Source of the DNA: JADLGL01 sp963667605
Lineage (GTDB): Bacteria > Pseudomonadota > Alphaproteobacteria > Rhizobiales > Kaistiaceae
DNA: 64,000 nt
Reading direction: 5' to 3'
NCBI GenBank assembly: GCA_963667605.2
Contig: CAXXUZ010000003.1
Coordinates: 1,798,001 to 1,862,000 of the forward strand
Made by a program: the position numbers and the translations under genes. The notes beneath the pieces are model-generated. The model worked only from the letters and a program-made list of their open reading frames with translations, had not been told where the DNA came from and made no database searches. Within the stretch, counting starts at the first letter, position 1. The number at the start of each line of letters is the position of its first letter. Shown in pieces: positions 26,442-33,883 of the stretch.

Positions 26442-26598
26442 GCGGTTTGACGGTACTGGATGGCTACCGCGATGCGCGGCCGCGGTGATCTAGCATGGCC
26501 AGATGGCGGCGGAAACCGAGCTCTCGGAACGTCCGATCTGCCCGCGAGACGCGACAAGAACGGGCGTGCCAGCATAGATTGGTCCCGGGGAGAAGGAA

Positions 26599-28828
26599 AT
26601 GGCTGACCAGGCGGCCGGCAAGCAGCAAGAAGATACGGCCTCGCCGGCGGCGGAGGGCGATCGCCGCTTTCTGGTCGCCGCTCGCCGCTCGCCGCTCGCC
26701 CTTCGCTTCGCTGTAGCTTGGCAGGGATTGCGGTCCGCGCTCGGAGAAACCTTGGAAAAGGAGGTCGAGCGCGGACGCGCCGCACTTTGGACGCCGGTGC
26801 TGATCGCGATCGGCATACTTCTCTATTTTGGTTTGCCACGCGAGCCGTCGCTCGCGGCACTACTCGCGATCGCCATCGGCACGGTGGTGGTGACTACAAT
26901 GAGCCGTCGGCGGGCCGCCATGTTCCGGCTTTGGTTTGCTCTGGCGGCCATCTTAGTTGGCCTGACGGTGATGAAACTCCGCACCGAGATGGTGTCGACA
27001 CCGGTCCTCGCCGAAGAGCAAGTCGGCGATCTCACGGGCTGGGTGGAGAGCATCGAGCAATTCAGTGCAAATGTCCGGCGTCTAGTCGTCCGAGTCGAGA
27101 CGCTGGAGGGAGTCGAGCCTGCCGCCACGCCCCGCAAAGTCCGGATCACGGTTCGGGCGAAGTTCGACGGTGTCCGGGTCGGCAGCGCCATTGACGGCTT
27201 GGTGTCCCTGCAACCACCACCCGGACCGGTAATGCCGGGCAGCTATGATTTTGGCCGGGCGCTGTATTATTCTGGGATCGGTGTCTCAGGCTTCTCTTAT
27301 GGGGCGCCTGAAATCATCGACCTCGGGGGTGTTCCGTCCGCCATTGCTTGGAAGGTTCCGATCGAGGCGTTTCGAGGCGCAGTCGGCGCCCGGATCGAAG
27401 CTGCTCTTCCGGGCGAAACCGGCCAGATCGCCAACGCCCTTATCACTGGCGATCGCGGCGGAATCTCCGAGGAGGCCACCGAGGCGCTGCGCCGATCGGG
27501 CCTCGGGCACATTCTGACGATTTTCGGTCTGCACATGGCGCTGGTCGCCGGCGCCGTGTTCGCCTTCCTCCGTGGGCTATTCGCGTTGTCCTCGTCATTG
27601 GCGCTACGGCGGCCGATCAAGAAATGGGCTGCCGTCGGTGCACTAGCCCACTGCTGCCTTCTATCTTGTGCTCTCAGGGGCCAGCGTGGCGACGCAGCGA
27701 TCCTTCATCATGTTGGCGGTGATGTTGGTGGCGATACTGCTCGATCGGCGGGCCTTCAGCGTCCGTAATGTCGCTGTGGCCGCGACGATCATCTTGTTGC
27801 TGACGCCGGAGGCACTGTTAAGCGTCTCGTTCCAGATGTCCTTCGCGGCGACACTCGCACTCATCGCCGGTTTCGAAATCGTCTCCGAGAGGCGCCGTCG
27901 GCGCCTTGCGATCGGGCCGGCGGGGGAGCGACGGATAAGCCGGACTTTGTTGCTGTGGGCCGGCGGACTCGCGTTGACCTCGATCCTTGCAGGACTGGCG
28001 ACGGCGCCGTTTGCCGCTTTCCATTTCAATCGAACAGCGCCGCTGTCGCTGCTGGCGAATCTCGCGGCCATGCCAGTTGTCTCGCTGATCGTAATGCCGA
28101 TGGCGCTGCTGTCGGTGGTGTTGATGCCGCTTGGGCTGGAGAGCTGACCGCTGACGGTGATGGATCAAGGTCTTCGCTATGTACTGGCCGTCGCAGACAA
28201 AATATCGGATTGGACCGGCAATTCTGGTCTAGTGTCTTCAACGCCGATGGCCGCGATCCTGCTTGTCGCGCTGGGCCTCGTCTGGCTCTGCTTATGGCGG
28301 CAGCGTTGGAGGATGCTGGGCGTTCCGATCATGATTCTCGGCCTCGCGGTCGCCGTTGTCGCGCCGCGACCCTCAATGCTGATCGCCGATGACGGCAGCG
28401 CATTCGCGATTCGGGGGCCTCACGGCGTCTTTCGCGTCGTCGGCAATGGCTCGGCGTTCGACGTCGAGAACTGGCTCGATGCGGATGCCGATCCCCGGCC
28501 GCCGCGAGATCCATCGCTCGACGATGGCGTTAGTTGCGATCCCTGGGGCTGCACCGCCCTGATCGTCGGCACCGAGCTTCGGGCCGCATTGGCACTGGAG
28601 CCGGCGGCGTTGATGGAGGACTGCCGGATGGCGGCAATCTTGGTCACGATCCATGTGGCGGGGGAGCATTGTTCGGCCCTGGCGATCGACCGGGACGCGC
28701 TGGCGCGAGGTGGGGCGCATGCGGTCTACGTGGCGATAGGGGCCGATGGGCGGCCCAGTTTCGAGGTTGTGACCGCCCGGCCGGAAATTCGCCGGCCATG
28801 GATGCCACCGCTTCCAGTCGATCAATAG
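26599..28828 (+). pseudogene. comEC: ComEC/Rec2 family DNA-uptake channel, broken by a frameshift and a TGA
   Basis: ComEC moves single-stranded DNA across the inner membrane in transformation. The ATG at 26599 opens a frame with DUF4131-like and competence-domain features, including GETGQIANALITGDRGGIS and HILTIFGLHMALVAG. At the CCC run 27647-27649 the frame is lost; removing one C restores KKWAAVGALATAAFYLVLSG and the competence domain continues (FQMSFAATLALIAGFEIVSE). In that second frame a TGA at 28145-28147 follows LMPLGLES, and the same frame then runs to 28828 with more membrane helices. A TGG-to-TGA change would explain it. As written the gene cannot give a full product; sequencing error cannot be excluded for either lesion. 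It sits between gltX and lexA as in relatives. Confidence 0.85.
26675..26700 (+). repeat. Heptanucleotide tandem repeat in the comEC N-terminus
   Basis: Three exact copies of TCGCCGC (26675-26695) plus a partial fourth lie within codons about 26-34 of comEC. Because the unit is not a multiple of three, copy-number slippage would shift the reading frame. Confidence 0.6.
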
Positions 28829-29523
28829 CGGCGCATCAGCCCGACAAGACGGCCCTGGATTCTGACCCGGTCGGGGCCGAAGATACGGGTCTCATAGGCC
28901 GGATTGGCGGCTTCGAGCGCGATCGAGGCGCCCTTGCGGCGAAGGCGCTTCAGAGTCGCCTCCTCTTCATCGATCAGAGCGACGACGATGTCGCCGCTGT
29001 CGGCCGAGTCGGACTTTTTGACCAGCACCGTATCGCCGTCGAGAATTCCGGCCTCGATCATCGAATCGCCGCGGATTTCCAGGGCGAAATGCTCGCCGGC
29101 GCCGATCAACTCCGGCGGAACGGCAATCGAATGGCTCTGGCTCTGGATCGCCGCGATCGGAGTGCCGGCCGCGATTCTGCCCATCACCGGGATCGTCACT
29201 ACATCATTGTCGGCGTCGGGCATTGTCGAGGCGTGGATGCGGCCGAGATCACCTTCAATCACGGCGGGCGAGAAGCCAAAGCCGCGCGAGCCGCTGGCGG
29301 CAGCGGCCGATTCCGGCATGCGGATCACCTCCAGGGCGCGGGCGCGGTTTGGCAATCGCCTAATGAAGCCGCGCTCCTCAAGCGCCTTTATCAGCCGATG
29401 GATGCCGGATTTCGATTTAAGGTCGAGCGCGTCCTTCATTTCATCGAAGGATGGCGGAATCCCGGACTCCTTCAGGCGTTCTTGAATGAACATCAGCAAT
29501 TCATGCTGCTTGCGGGTCAACAT
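28822..29523 (-). CDS. lexA: LexA, SOS response repressor and autopeptidase
   Basis: Represses DNA-damage genes and self-cleaves when RecA is activated. The 233-residue protein has an N-terminal winged helix (MLTRKQHELLMFIQERLKES to about 70) and a C-terminal S24 peptidase domain. The cleavage site is Ala119-Gly120, the catalytic serine Ser154 in GDSMIEAGI, and the lysine Lys192 in EATLKRL. All three are present, so the protein should be functional. Its end overlaps the end of the broken comEC by a few bases in convergent orientation. The promoter just upstream carries a perfect alphaproteobacterial LexA box, indicating autoregulation. Confidence 0.96.
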   Translation of the reverse strand: MLTRKQHELLMFIQERLKESGIPPSFDEMKDALDLKSKSGIHRLIKALEERGFIRRLPNRARALEVIRMPESAAAASGSRGFGFSPAVIEGDLGRIHASTMPDADNDVVTIPVMGRIAAGTPIAAIQSQSHSIAVPPELIGAGEHFALEIRGDSMIEAGILDGDTVLVKKSDSADSGDIVVALIDEEEATLKRLRRKGASIALEAANPAYETRIFGPDRVRIQGRLVGLMRRY

Positions 29524-29556
29524 TCGGGGCGGCTCCGATCAACCGAGAATCGTTCG

Positions 29557-29571
29557 GTACAAAACACGAAC
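29557..29571 (-). promoter_or_regulatory. Second, one-mismatch LexA box
   Basis: On the minus strand this reads GTTC-GTGTTTT-GTAC, one base away from the GTTC-N7-GTTC consensus. It lies just downstream of the predicted lexA -10, near the expected transcription start, and 10 bases from the perfect box. It may be a weaker auxiliary operator or chance. Confidence 0.4.
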
Positions 29572-29572
29572 A

Positions 29573-29601
29573 AATGTAGCTGTTCTATTTGTGTTCGACA
29601 A
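29573..29601 (-). promoter_or_regulatory. Predicted lexA promoter
   Basis: Read leftward, TTGTCG (29601-29596) and TACATT (29578-29573) are separated by 17 bases, and nearly the whole spacer is the LexA box. A repressor bound there would block RNA polymerase directly. Confidence 0.6.
29582..29596. promoter_or_regulatory. LexA operator (SOS box), perfect GTTC-N7-GTTC
   Basis: GTTC-TATTTGT-GTTC on the plus strand matches the known alphaproteobacterial SOS box exactly. It overlaps the spacer of the leftward lexA promoter and the -35 of a possible rightward promoter, so it could control both directions. Confidence 0.8.
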
Positions 29602-29622
29602 GCCCTGAACCGAGTGTATACC
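29594..29622 (+). promoter_or_regulatory. Possible rightward promoter overlapping the LexA box
   Basis: TTCGAC (29594-29599) and TATACC (29617-29622) are spaced by 17 bases and face the accessory gene at 29695. The -35 shares bases with the SOS box. The hexamers are only moderate matches. Confidence 0.3.
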
Positions 29623-29694
29623 CTTGGCGTATGTCAGGGGCCGGTGTAGGCTGCCGACGAACAGAACGGCAACTTCTCCGATTCGGGTTACCAG

Positions 29695-30447
29695 ATGGCC
29701 AAAGGCAATTGGCTCCGTAACCGAGCCGCCGCGCTTGCTGAGGCGCGGCGAACAGGATTGTTTCTGCTCGCGTTCGCCCTTTCGGGAATTCTCCTGTTCA
29801 CCGAGGCAATCACCTCAGCGCTTGAAGCGGGGGGTGGAGTGATACTCGGGTTGCCATACTGGGGCTGAGGTTTGGTGCTCGGCTTTGCCGGCCTATTCTG
29901 GTGGATGCTCGAATATGCAGTACAGCTTCGGCGACGACTTACGCCAAATGTGAAGCTCTCGTTTGTCTCCGGCGCCGGAGGACTCTCAAGGACAAAACAG
30001 CAGCTGTACGATTCAAAAACAGCGGAGCCGATGGGCAAGACAGATGCTGTCTACGTGCGTATCAAGGTCGAATCGCTATCCGAAATCGGGCCCAAGGTCT
30101 GCGCGCCATTTCTAGTGCGTCTTGAGAGGCTCGGTGCAACCGAACCCCAAATCGCGGACCTGCATGACGGGTTGCAGCTTCCTTGGGCGTTCAATGGAGT
30201 GGCGGGGCTGCCGGTTCACTTCAAAGTTCCACGATTCATAGATGTTCTGGTGGTTGGCGAGCGAATCCAGGGACTTGCGCTACCGATCCCTTCACCTAAC
30301 TCGCTGGGTGACTTCCTAGAAACGCCCGGGACGTTTCTCGTGGACGTGAACGTAGTTGCGGATGGAGTGACTAAGCCAATCCGCCTCAAAGTCGTTTGGA
30401 CCGGAGATTGGCGAACGATCCATGCAGAGGAAATAGCTAGCCAATGA
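29695..30447 (+). pseudogene. Unknown two-helix membrane protein gene interrupted by in-frame TGA
   Basis: No family recognised. The ATG at 29695 opens 57 codons with one hydrophobic helix (TGLFLLAFALSGILLFTEAI). A TGA at 29866-29868 follows PYWG, and the same frame then continues for 192 codons with a second helix (VLGFAGLFWWMLEYAVQL) and a soluble domain of about 165 residues ending HAEEIASQ. The helix pair on either side of the stop, and the 4-base ATGA overlap with the next gene, indicate a single original gene. TGG to TGA is the simplest change. A shortened product from TTG 29872 is possible. It stands divergent from lexA, next to its SOS box. Confidence 0.6.
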
Positions 30448-30659
30448 GCCGGGGCAAACATTTGAGCCTCGAAGAAGCCCGCCGCCTCGGCAAGCTGGAC
30501 CAGTTTGCCAGGGAGCATCCGATGAAGGGTGATCGAGCCGTGTTCGATGAAACGCTTAGGCGGATGGCTGTCGGAACGAAGCCATCAACAGCGGGAACAT
30601 CAAAGCCGGGTCGATCCGGAGGTTCCAGCGATACTCGATCTCGTGGAGGAAGTAGGTAG
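30444..30659 (+). CDS. Small conserved hypothetical protein, possibly with an IS-altered C-terminus
   Basis: A 71-residue hydrophilic protein beginning MSRGKHLSLEEARRLGKLDQ. I recall short proteins with this kind of N-terminus (KHLSLEEARK-GKLD-FAKEHPSEGD) as uncharacterised in Rhizobiales and relatives; I know no function. The start overlaps the upstream frame as ATGA, suggesting coupling to the broken membrane-protein gene. From about residue 45 on, the sequence is low-complexity (Gly, Ser, Arg). It lies antisense to what looks like the end of the IS1595 transposase, so the tail may come from the insertion. The normal family length would settle this. Confidence 0.55.
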   Translation: MSRGKHLSLEEARRLGKLDQFAREHPMKGDRAVFDETLRRMAVGTKPSTAGTSKPGRSGGSSDTRSRGGSR

Positions 30660-31188
30660 GCGCTTTGGCGAAACCCAAATATGCGTCCCCTCAATGGTGC
30701 GCCGAACCATCAAGCACGATGGCCTTGTCGTCCTGGCCCTGCCTGTCGCGACCGCCGACGAACATTTCATCGACTTCGACTATCGGAGCACCGGGACCAC
30801 CCATCTGCCCGTTGCCGTCAACGAAGCCCATGTAGGTTCGGATGAGGCGTGCGATCCGCCACGCGGTTTTGTAGGTGACGCCCAACTGGCGCTGCAATTC
30901 CTTCGCGGCCACTCCATTCCGTGTGGTGGTGAACATGAAGATCGCAAAGAACCATTTTTGCAGTGGCGTTCGGCTCCGCTCAAACGGAGTATCGACCATA
31001 GGGTGAATGTGATTGCCGCAATTGCAGGTGTAGGCCGGCATCTTCGACAGGCGGCGAAACTTGCCAATCCGACCGCAGCGCGAGCACCTCGGTACGTCGC
31101 TAAAACGAACCGAGAACAGATGTTCCAGGCAGGCGTCGTCGTCCGGAAACTTGCGGAAAAACTGCTGAATTGTGATCGGCTTAGCCAT
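30600..31188 (-). pseudogene. Decayed IS1595-family transposase
   Basis: Start ATG 31188 (MAKPITIQQFF) with GGAGAG upstream. The first 165 codons read intact: a zinc ribbon (CSRCG ... CNCG, about 37-58), a helix-turn-helix-like part (LQRQLGVTYKTAWRIARLI), and the first DDE acidic motif VEVDEMFVGGRDRQGQDD. The frame then jumps to the far C-terminus of such transposases. One frame reads RRTIEGTHIWVSPKRLPT and the next reads TYFLHEIEYRWNLR, so the catalytic middle (about 100 residues) is deleted and the rest is out of frame, with TGA at 30691. The left boundary, about 30600, is approximate; I could not identify terminal inverted repeats. It cannot encode an active transposase. Confidence 0.8.
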
Positions 31189-31209
31189 CGTGCTCTCTCC
31201 TATGAAAAG

Positions 31210-31238
31210 AAGATAGGGATTGGCCAGGCATACGTCAA
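31210..31238 (-). promoter_or_regulatory. Strong-looking promoter of the IS remnant
   Basis: Read leftward, TTGACG (31238-31233), 17 bases, then TATCTT (31215-31210), ending 21 bases before the transposase ATG. This is the best sigma-70 match I noticed in the window. Next to it lies GGGGATATATGCCCC (31239-31253), a near-palindrome. The rest of the 226-base spacer to trpC holds nothing else I can recognise. Confidence 0.6.
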
Positions 31239-31414
31239 GGGGATATATGCCCCCTAAACAATACGTAAACAACGGTGCGAATGAAGTGGGCGGTGCGACC
31301 ACAAAGAAAAGCCAGAACATTCGGCTGCGTGCCTGGCGAAAGTGTAGGCTTTGCTTGCGCTATCGCCCGAACAGCCGAGGGAGAGCGCTGCGGTTGTAGA
31401 GTCAACGACCACCG

Positions 31415-32227
31415 CTATTCGGCGGCAGCCTGCGGCGATTGTCCGATCAAAGTGGCGGTCGCGGTGGCGACGTCCGGCTGGCGCATCAGGCTCTCGCCAA
31501 CCAGGAACGCTCTGATCCCGACCTTGCCGAGCCGGCGCAGATCGGCGGGGGCGAAAATGCCACTCTCTCCCACCATGATGCGATCGTCGGGCACTTTGGG
31601 AGCGATCCGCTCGCAGGTGGCGAGTGTGGTTTCGAAGGTATGGAGGTCGCGGTTGTTAATGCCGATCAGGCGCGAGTTCAATGTTAGCGCCCGCTCCAGC
31701 TCCTCTTCGTCATGGACTTCGATCAGCACATCCATCCCGAGATCAAGGGCGATAGCTTCAAGGTCCTGCGCGATCGTGTCGTCAATCGCCGCCATGATGA
31801 TGAGAACGCAATCGGCACCCCAGGCGCGCGCTTCCCAGACTTGATAGGGCTCATAAAAGAAATCCTTGCGCAGAACCGGCAGCGCCACCGATGCCCGAGC
31901 GGCGAGAAGATCTGTGCGGCCGCCCTGGAAGAACGGCGCGTCGGTCAGGACCGACAGGCATGCGGCTCCACCGGTTTCGAAGGCTTTGGCGATTTCGCTG
32001 GGGTCGAACGTCTCACGAATCAGCCCCCTTGACGGGCTCGCCTTCTTGATCTCAGCGATTAGGGCCGGCTTATCGGCATCGAGGCGAGTGCGAATTGCCT
32101 CAACGAATCCCCGCGCCGGCTGGGCCGATTCGGCGCGGCGGCGGATTTCGGCCTGGGAGATAATAGCTTTGGCGGCGGCTATCTCCTCCCGCTTGCTTGC
32201 CTCGATCTGTTTCAGAATGTCCATCAT
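31415..32227 (-). CDS. trpC: Indole-3-glycerol phosphate synthase
   Basis: Ring closure of CdRP to indole-3-glycerol phosphate in tryptophan synthesis. The 270-residue TIM barrel shows IAEIKKASPSRGLIRETFDP, the loop LSVLTDAPFFQGG, the catalytic lysine segment LPVLRKDFFYEPYQV, GINNRDLHTFETTL and VGESGIFAPADL. It is the last gene of the leftward ppiD-trpE-trpG-trpD-trpC operon, 15 bases after trpD. In many relatives moaC and moeA follow before lexA; here the IS remnant and unknown genes take that place. Confidence 0.96.
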   Translation of the reverse strand: MMDILKQIEASKREEIAAAKAIISQAEIRRRAESAQPARGFVEAIRTRLDADKPALIAEIKKASPSRGLIRETFDPSEIAKAFETGGAACLSVLTDAPFFQGGRTDLLAARASVALPVLRKDFFYEPYQVWEARAWGADCVLIIMAAIDDTIAQDLEAIALDLGMDVLIEVHDEEELERALTLNSRLIGINNRDLHTFETTLATCERIAPKVPDDRIMVGESGIFAPADLRRLGKVGIRAFLVGESLMRQPDVATATATLIGQSPQAAAE

Positions 32228-32242
32228 CTGGCGCTGGGTCTG

Positions 32243-33256
32243 TCACGCATTGGAAATGGTGACAAGGCGCGCTAGCCGCTCCTTGGCAGAGCTCTGATCG
32301 ATCGAGGCTCGGGCGAGAACGACACCGGACGCCAAATCAGTGGCGAGGCCGGCGATGATCAATGCCGCCGCCGCGTTGATCAAAACCACATCGCGATGAG
32401 GGCCCGGTTCGCCGTCAAGCACGGCGCGAAGAGCAGCAGCGTTGGCGTCGGCGTCGCCGCCTCTGATCGCGTCGATCGGTGCCATCGGCAGGCCGGCTTC
32501 CTCGGGATTGATCTCGAAACTACGCAACTCGCCGTCCGCCAGTTCGGTCACTTGGGTGGGGCCGGCAAGGGAGATTTCATCAACGCCACCAGCGCCGTGA
32601 ACCACCCAGATTCGCTCCGACCCAAGGTCCCGCAGCACCGCGGCCAAGGGTTCCAGCCATTCCGGCGAGAACACGCCGAGCAATTGCCGCCGGACACCAG
32701 CTGGGTTGGAAAGCGGACCGATCAAGTTGAAGATCGTCCGAGTGCCGAGCTCGACCCTGGCCGGACCAACATGTCTCATAGCCGCATGGTGCGCCGGTGC
32801 AAACATGAAGCCGATTCCGGCTTCGTGGATGCAGCGCGTGATCTGATCCGGCTTCAAATCGAGATTGACGCCGAGGGCGGCTAGGACGTCGGCGGCGCCG
32901 GATTTGGAGGAAAGCGCCCGGTTGCCGTGCTTGGCCACCGGAACGCCAGCACCGGCTACCACCAAAGCGGTGCAGGTCGAGATGTTCAACGTTCCTTTGG
33001 CGTCGCCGCCGGTTCCGACAATGTCGATCGCATCGGTTGGCGCCTCAACCGGCAGCATTTTCGATCGCATGACGCTGACCGCACCAGTGATTTCGTCGAC
33101 GGTCTCGCCGCGCACCCGCAATGCCATAAGAAAGCCGCCGATCTGAGCAGGCGTGGCCTCTCCCGACATGAGGTTTTGGAAGGCACTCTCAGCGTCCGCC
33201 CGCGTCAGCGGAGCGCCCTCAGCAACCCTAGCGATGAGCGGCTTGATCTCAGTCAT
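32243..33256 (-). CDS. trpD: Anthranilate phosphoribosyltransferase
   Basis: Joins anthranilate to PRPP. The 337-residue protein has the nucleoside phosphorylase-like fold with an N-terminal helical domain (LTRADAESAFQNLMSGEATP), the PRPP loop GTGGDAKGTLNIST, VPVAKHGNRALSSKSGAADV, and RTIFNLIGPLSNPAG. Its ATG touches the trpG stop (TGATG, 1-base overlap), which fits coupled translation. Partner enzyme subunits trpG and trpE lie directly upstream. Confidence 0.96.
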   Translation of the reverse strand: MTEIKPLIARVAEGAPLTRADAESAFQNLMSGEATPAQIGGFLMALRVRGETVDEITGAVSVMRSKMLPVEAPTDAIDIVGTGGDAKGTLNISTCTALVVAGAGVPVAKHGNRALSSKSGAADVLAALGVNLDLKPDQITRCIHEAGIGFMFAPAHHAAMRHVGPARVELGTRTIFNLIGPLSNPAGVRRQLLGVFSPEWLEPLAAVLRDLGSERIWVVHGAGGVDEISLAGPTQVTELADGELRSFEINPEEAGLPMAPIDAIRGGDADANAAALRAVLDGEPGPHRDVVLINAAAALIIAGLATDLASGVVLARASIDQSSAKERLARLVTISNA

Positions 33257-33870
33257 CAGGCGACAGAACGCTGTGTTCTATGGCGCCGGTTCCAGGCAGA
33301 GGCGATGTCGAGAAAATTGCGTAGAACTTGATGTCCGTGCTCGGAGGCGATGCTCTCAGGATGGAATTGCACACCGTGGATCGGCAAATTACGATGCATC
33401 AGTCCCATGACGACATTGTCTTCGGTTTCCGCGGTGACCTCCAGCGATGGCGGGATCGAATCGGGCGCCAAGGTCAGCGAGTGATAGCGGGTGGCCCTGA
33501 AGGGTGAAGGCAGGCCGGCGAAGACGCCCCTTCCAGTGTGGCTGATATCGCTCAACTTTCCATGCATTAACGTCGGAGCAGCGGACACGGTGCCGCCGAA
33601 AGCCTGGCCGATGGCTTGGTGACCGAGACACACGCCAAAGACCGGGATCGAAGCAACGGCGGCGGCGGCGATGAGGTCGAGGCAAATACCGGCCTCGTTG
33701 GGGGTGCAGGGCCCAGGTGAGAGCACGATCGACTCCGGATGCCGAGCGATCACTTCCCCGACCGAGATCTTATCGTTGCGATGAACTACTTGCTTCGTCC
33801 CCAATTCGCCCAGGAAATGGATGAGATTGTAGGTGAAGCTGTCATAATTATCGATGATGAGATGGGTCAT
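33256..33870 (-). CDS. trpG: Anthranilate synthase, glutamine amidotransferase subunit
   Basis: Supplies ammonia from glutamine to TrpE. The 204-residue class I amidotransferase opens with LIIDNYDSFTYNLIHFLGEL. It has the oxyanion and nucleophile motifs SPGPCTPNEAGIC and FGVCLGHQAIGQAFGG (nucleophilic cysteine), and the His-Glu pair in GVQFHPESIASEHG. It follows trpE after 13 bases. As in some relatives it could also serve para-aminobenzoate synthesis; nothing here decides that. Confidence 0.95.
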   Translation of the reverse strand: MTHLIIDNYDSFTYNLIHFLGELGTKQVVHRNDKISVGEVIARHPESIVLSPGPCTPNEAGICLDLIAAAAVASIPVFGVCLGHQAIGQAFGGTVSAAPTLMHGKLSDISHTGRGVFAGLPSPFRATRYHSLTLAPDSIPPSLEVTAETEDNVVMGLMHRNLPIHGVQFHPESIASEHGHQVLRNFLDIASAWNRRHRTQRSVA

Positions 33871-33883
33871 CCGCCAAGCCCCA

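Noticed and set aside
28145..29868. Recoding of TGA as tryptophan to explain the two in-frame TGA codons
   Set aside because: Many intact core genes here end in TGA, often overlapping the next start, and none carries an internal TGA. Local mutation or error is more likely than a changed code.
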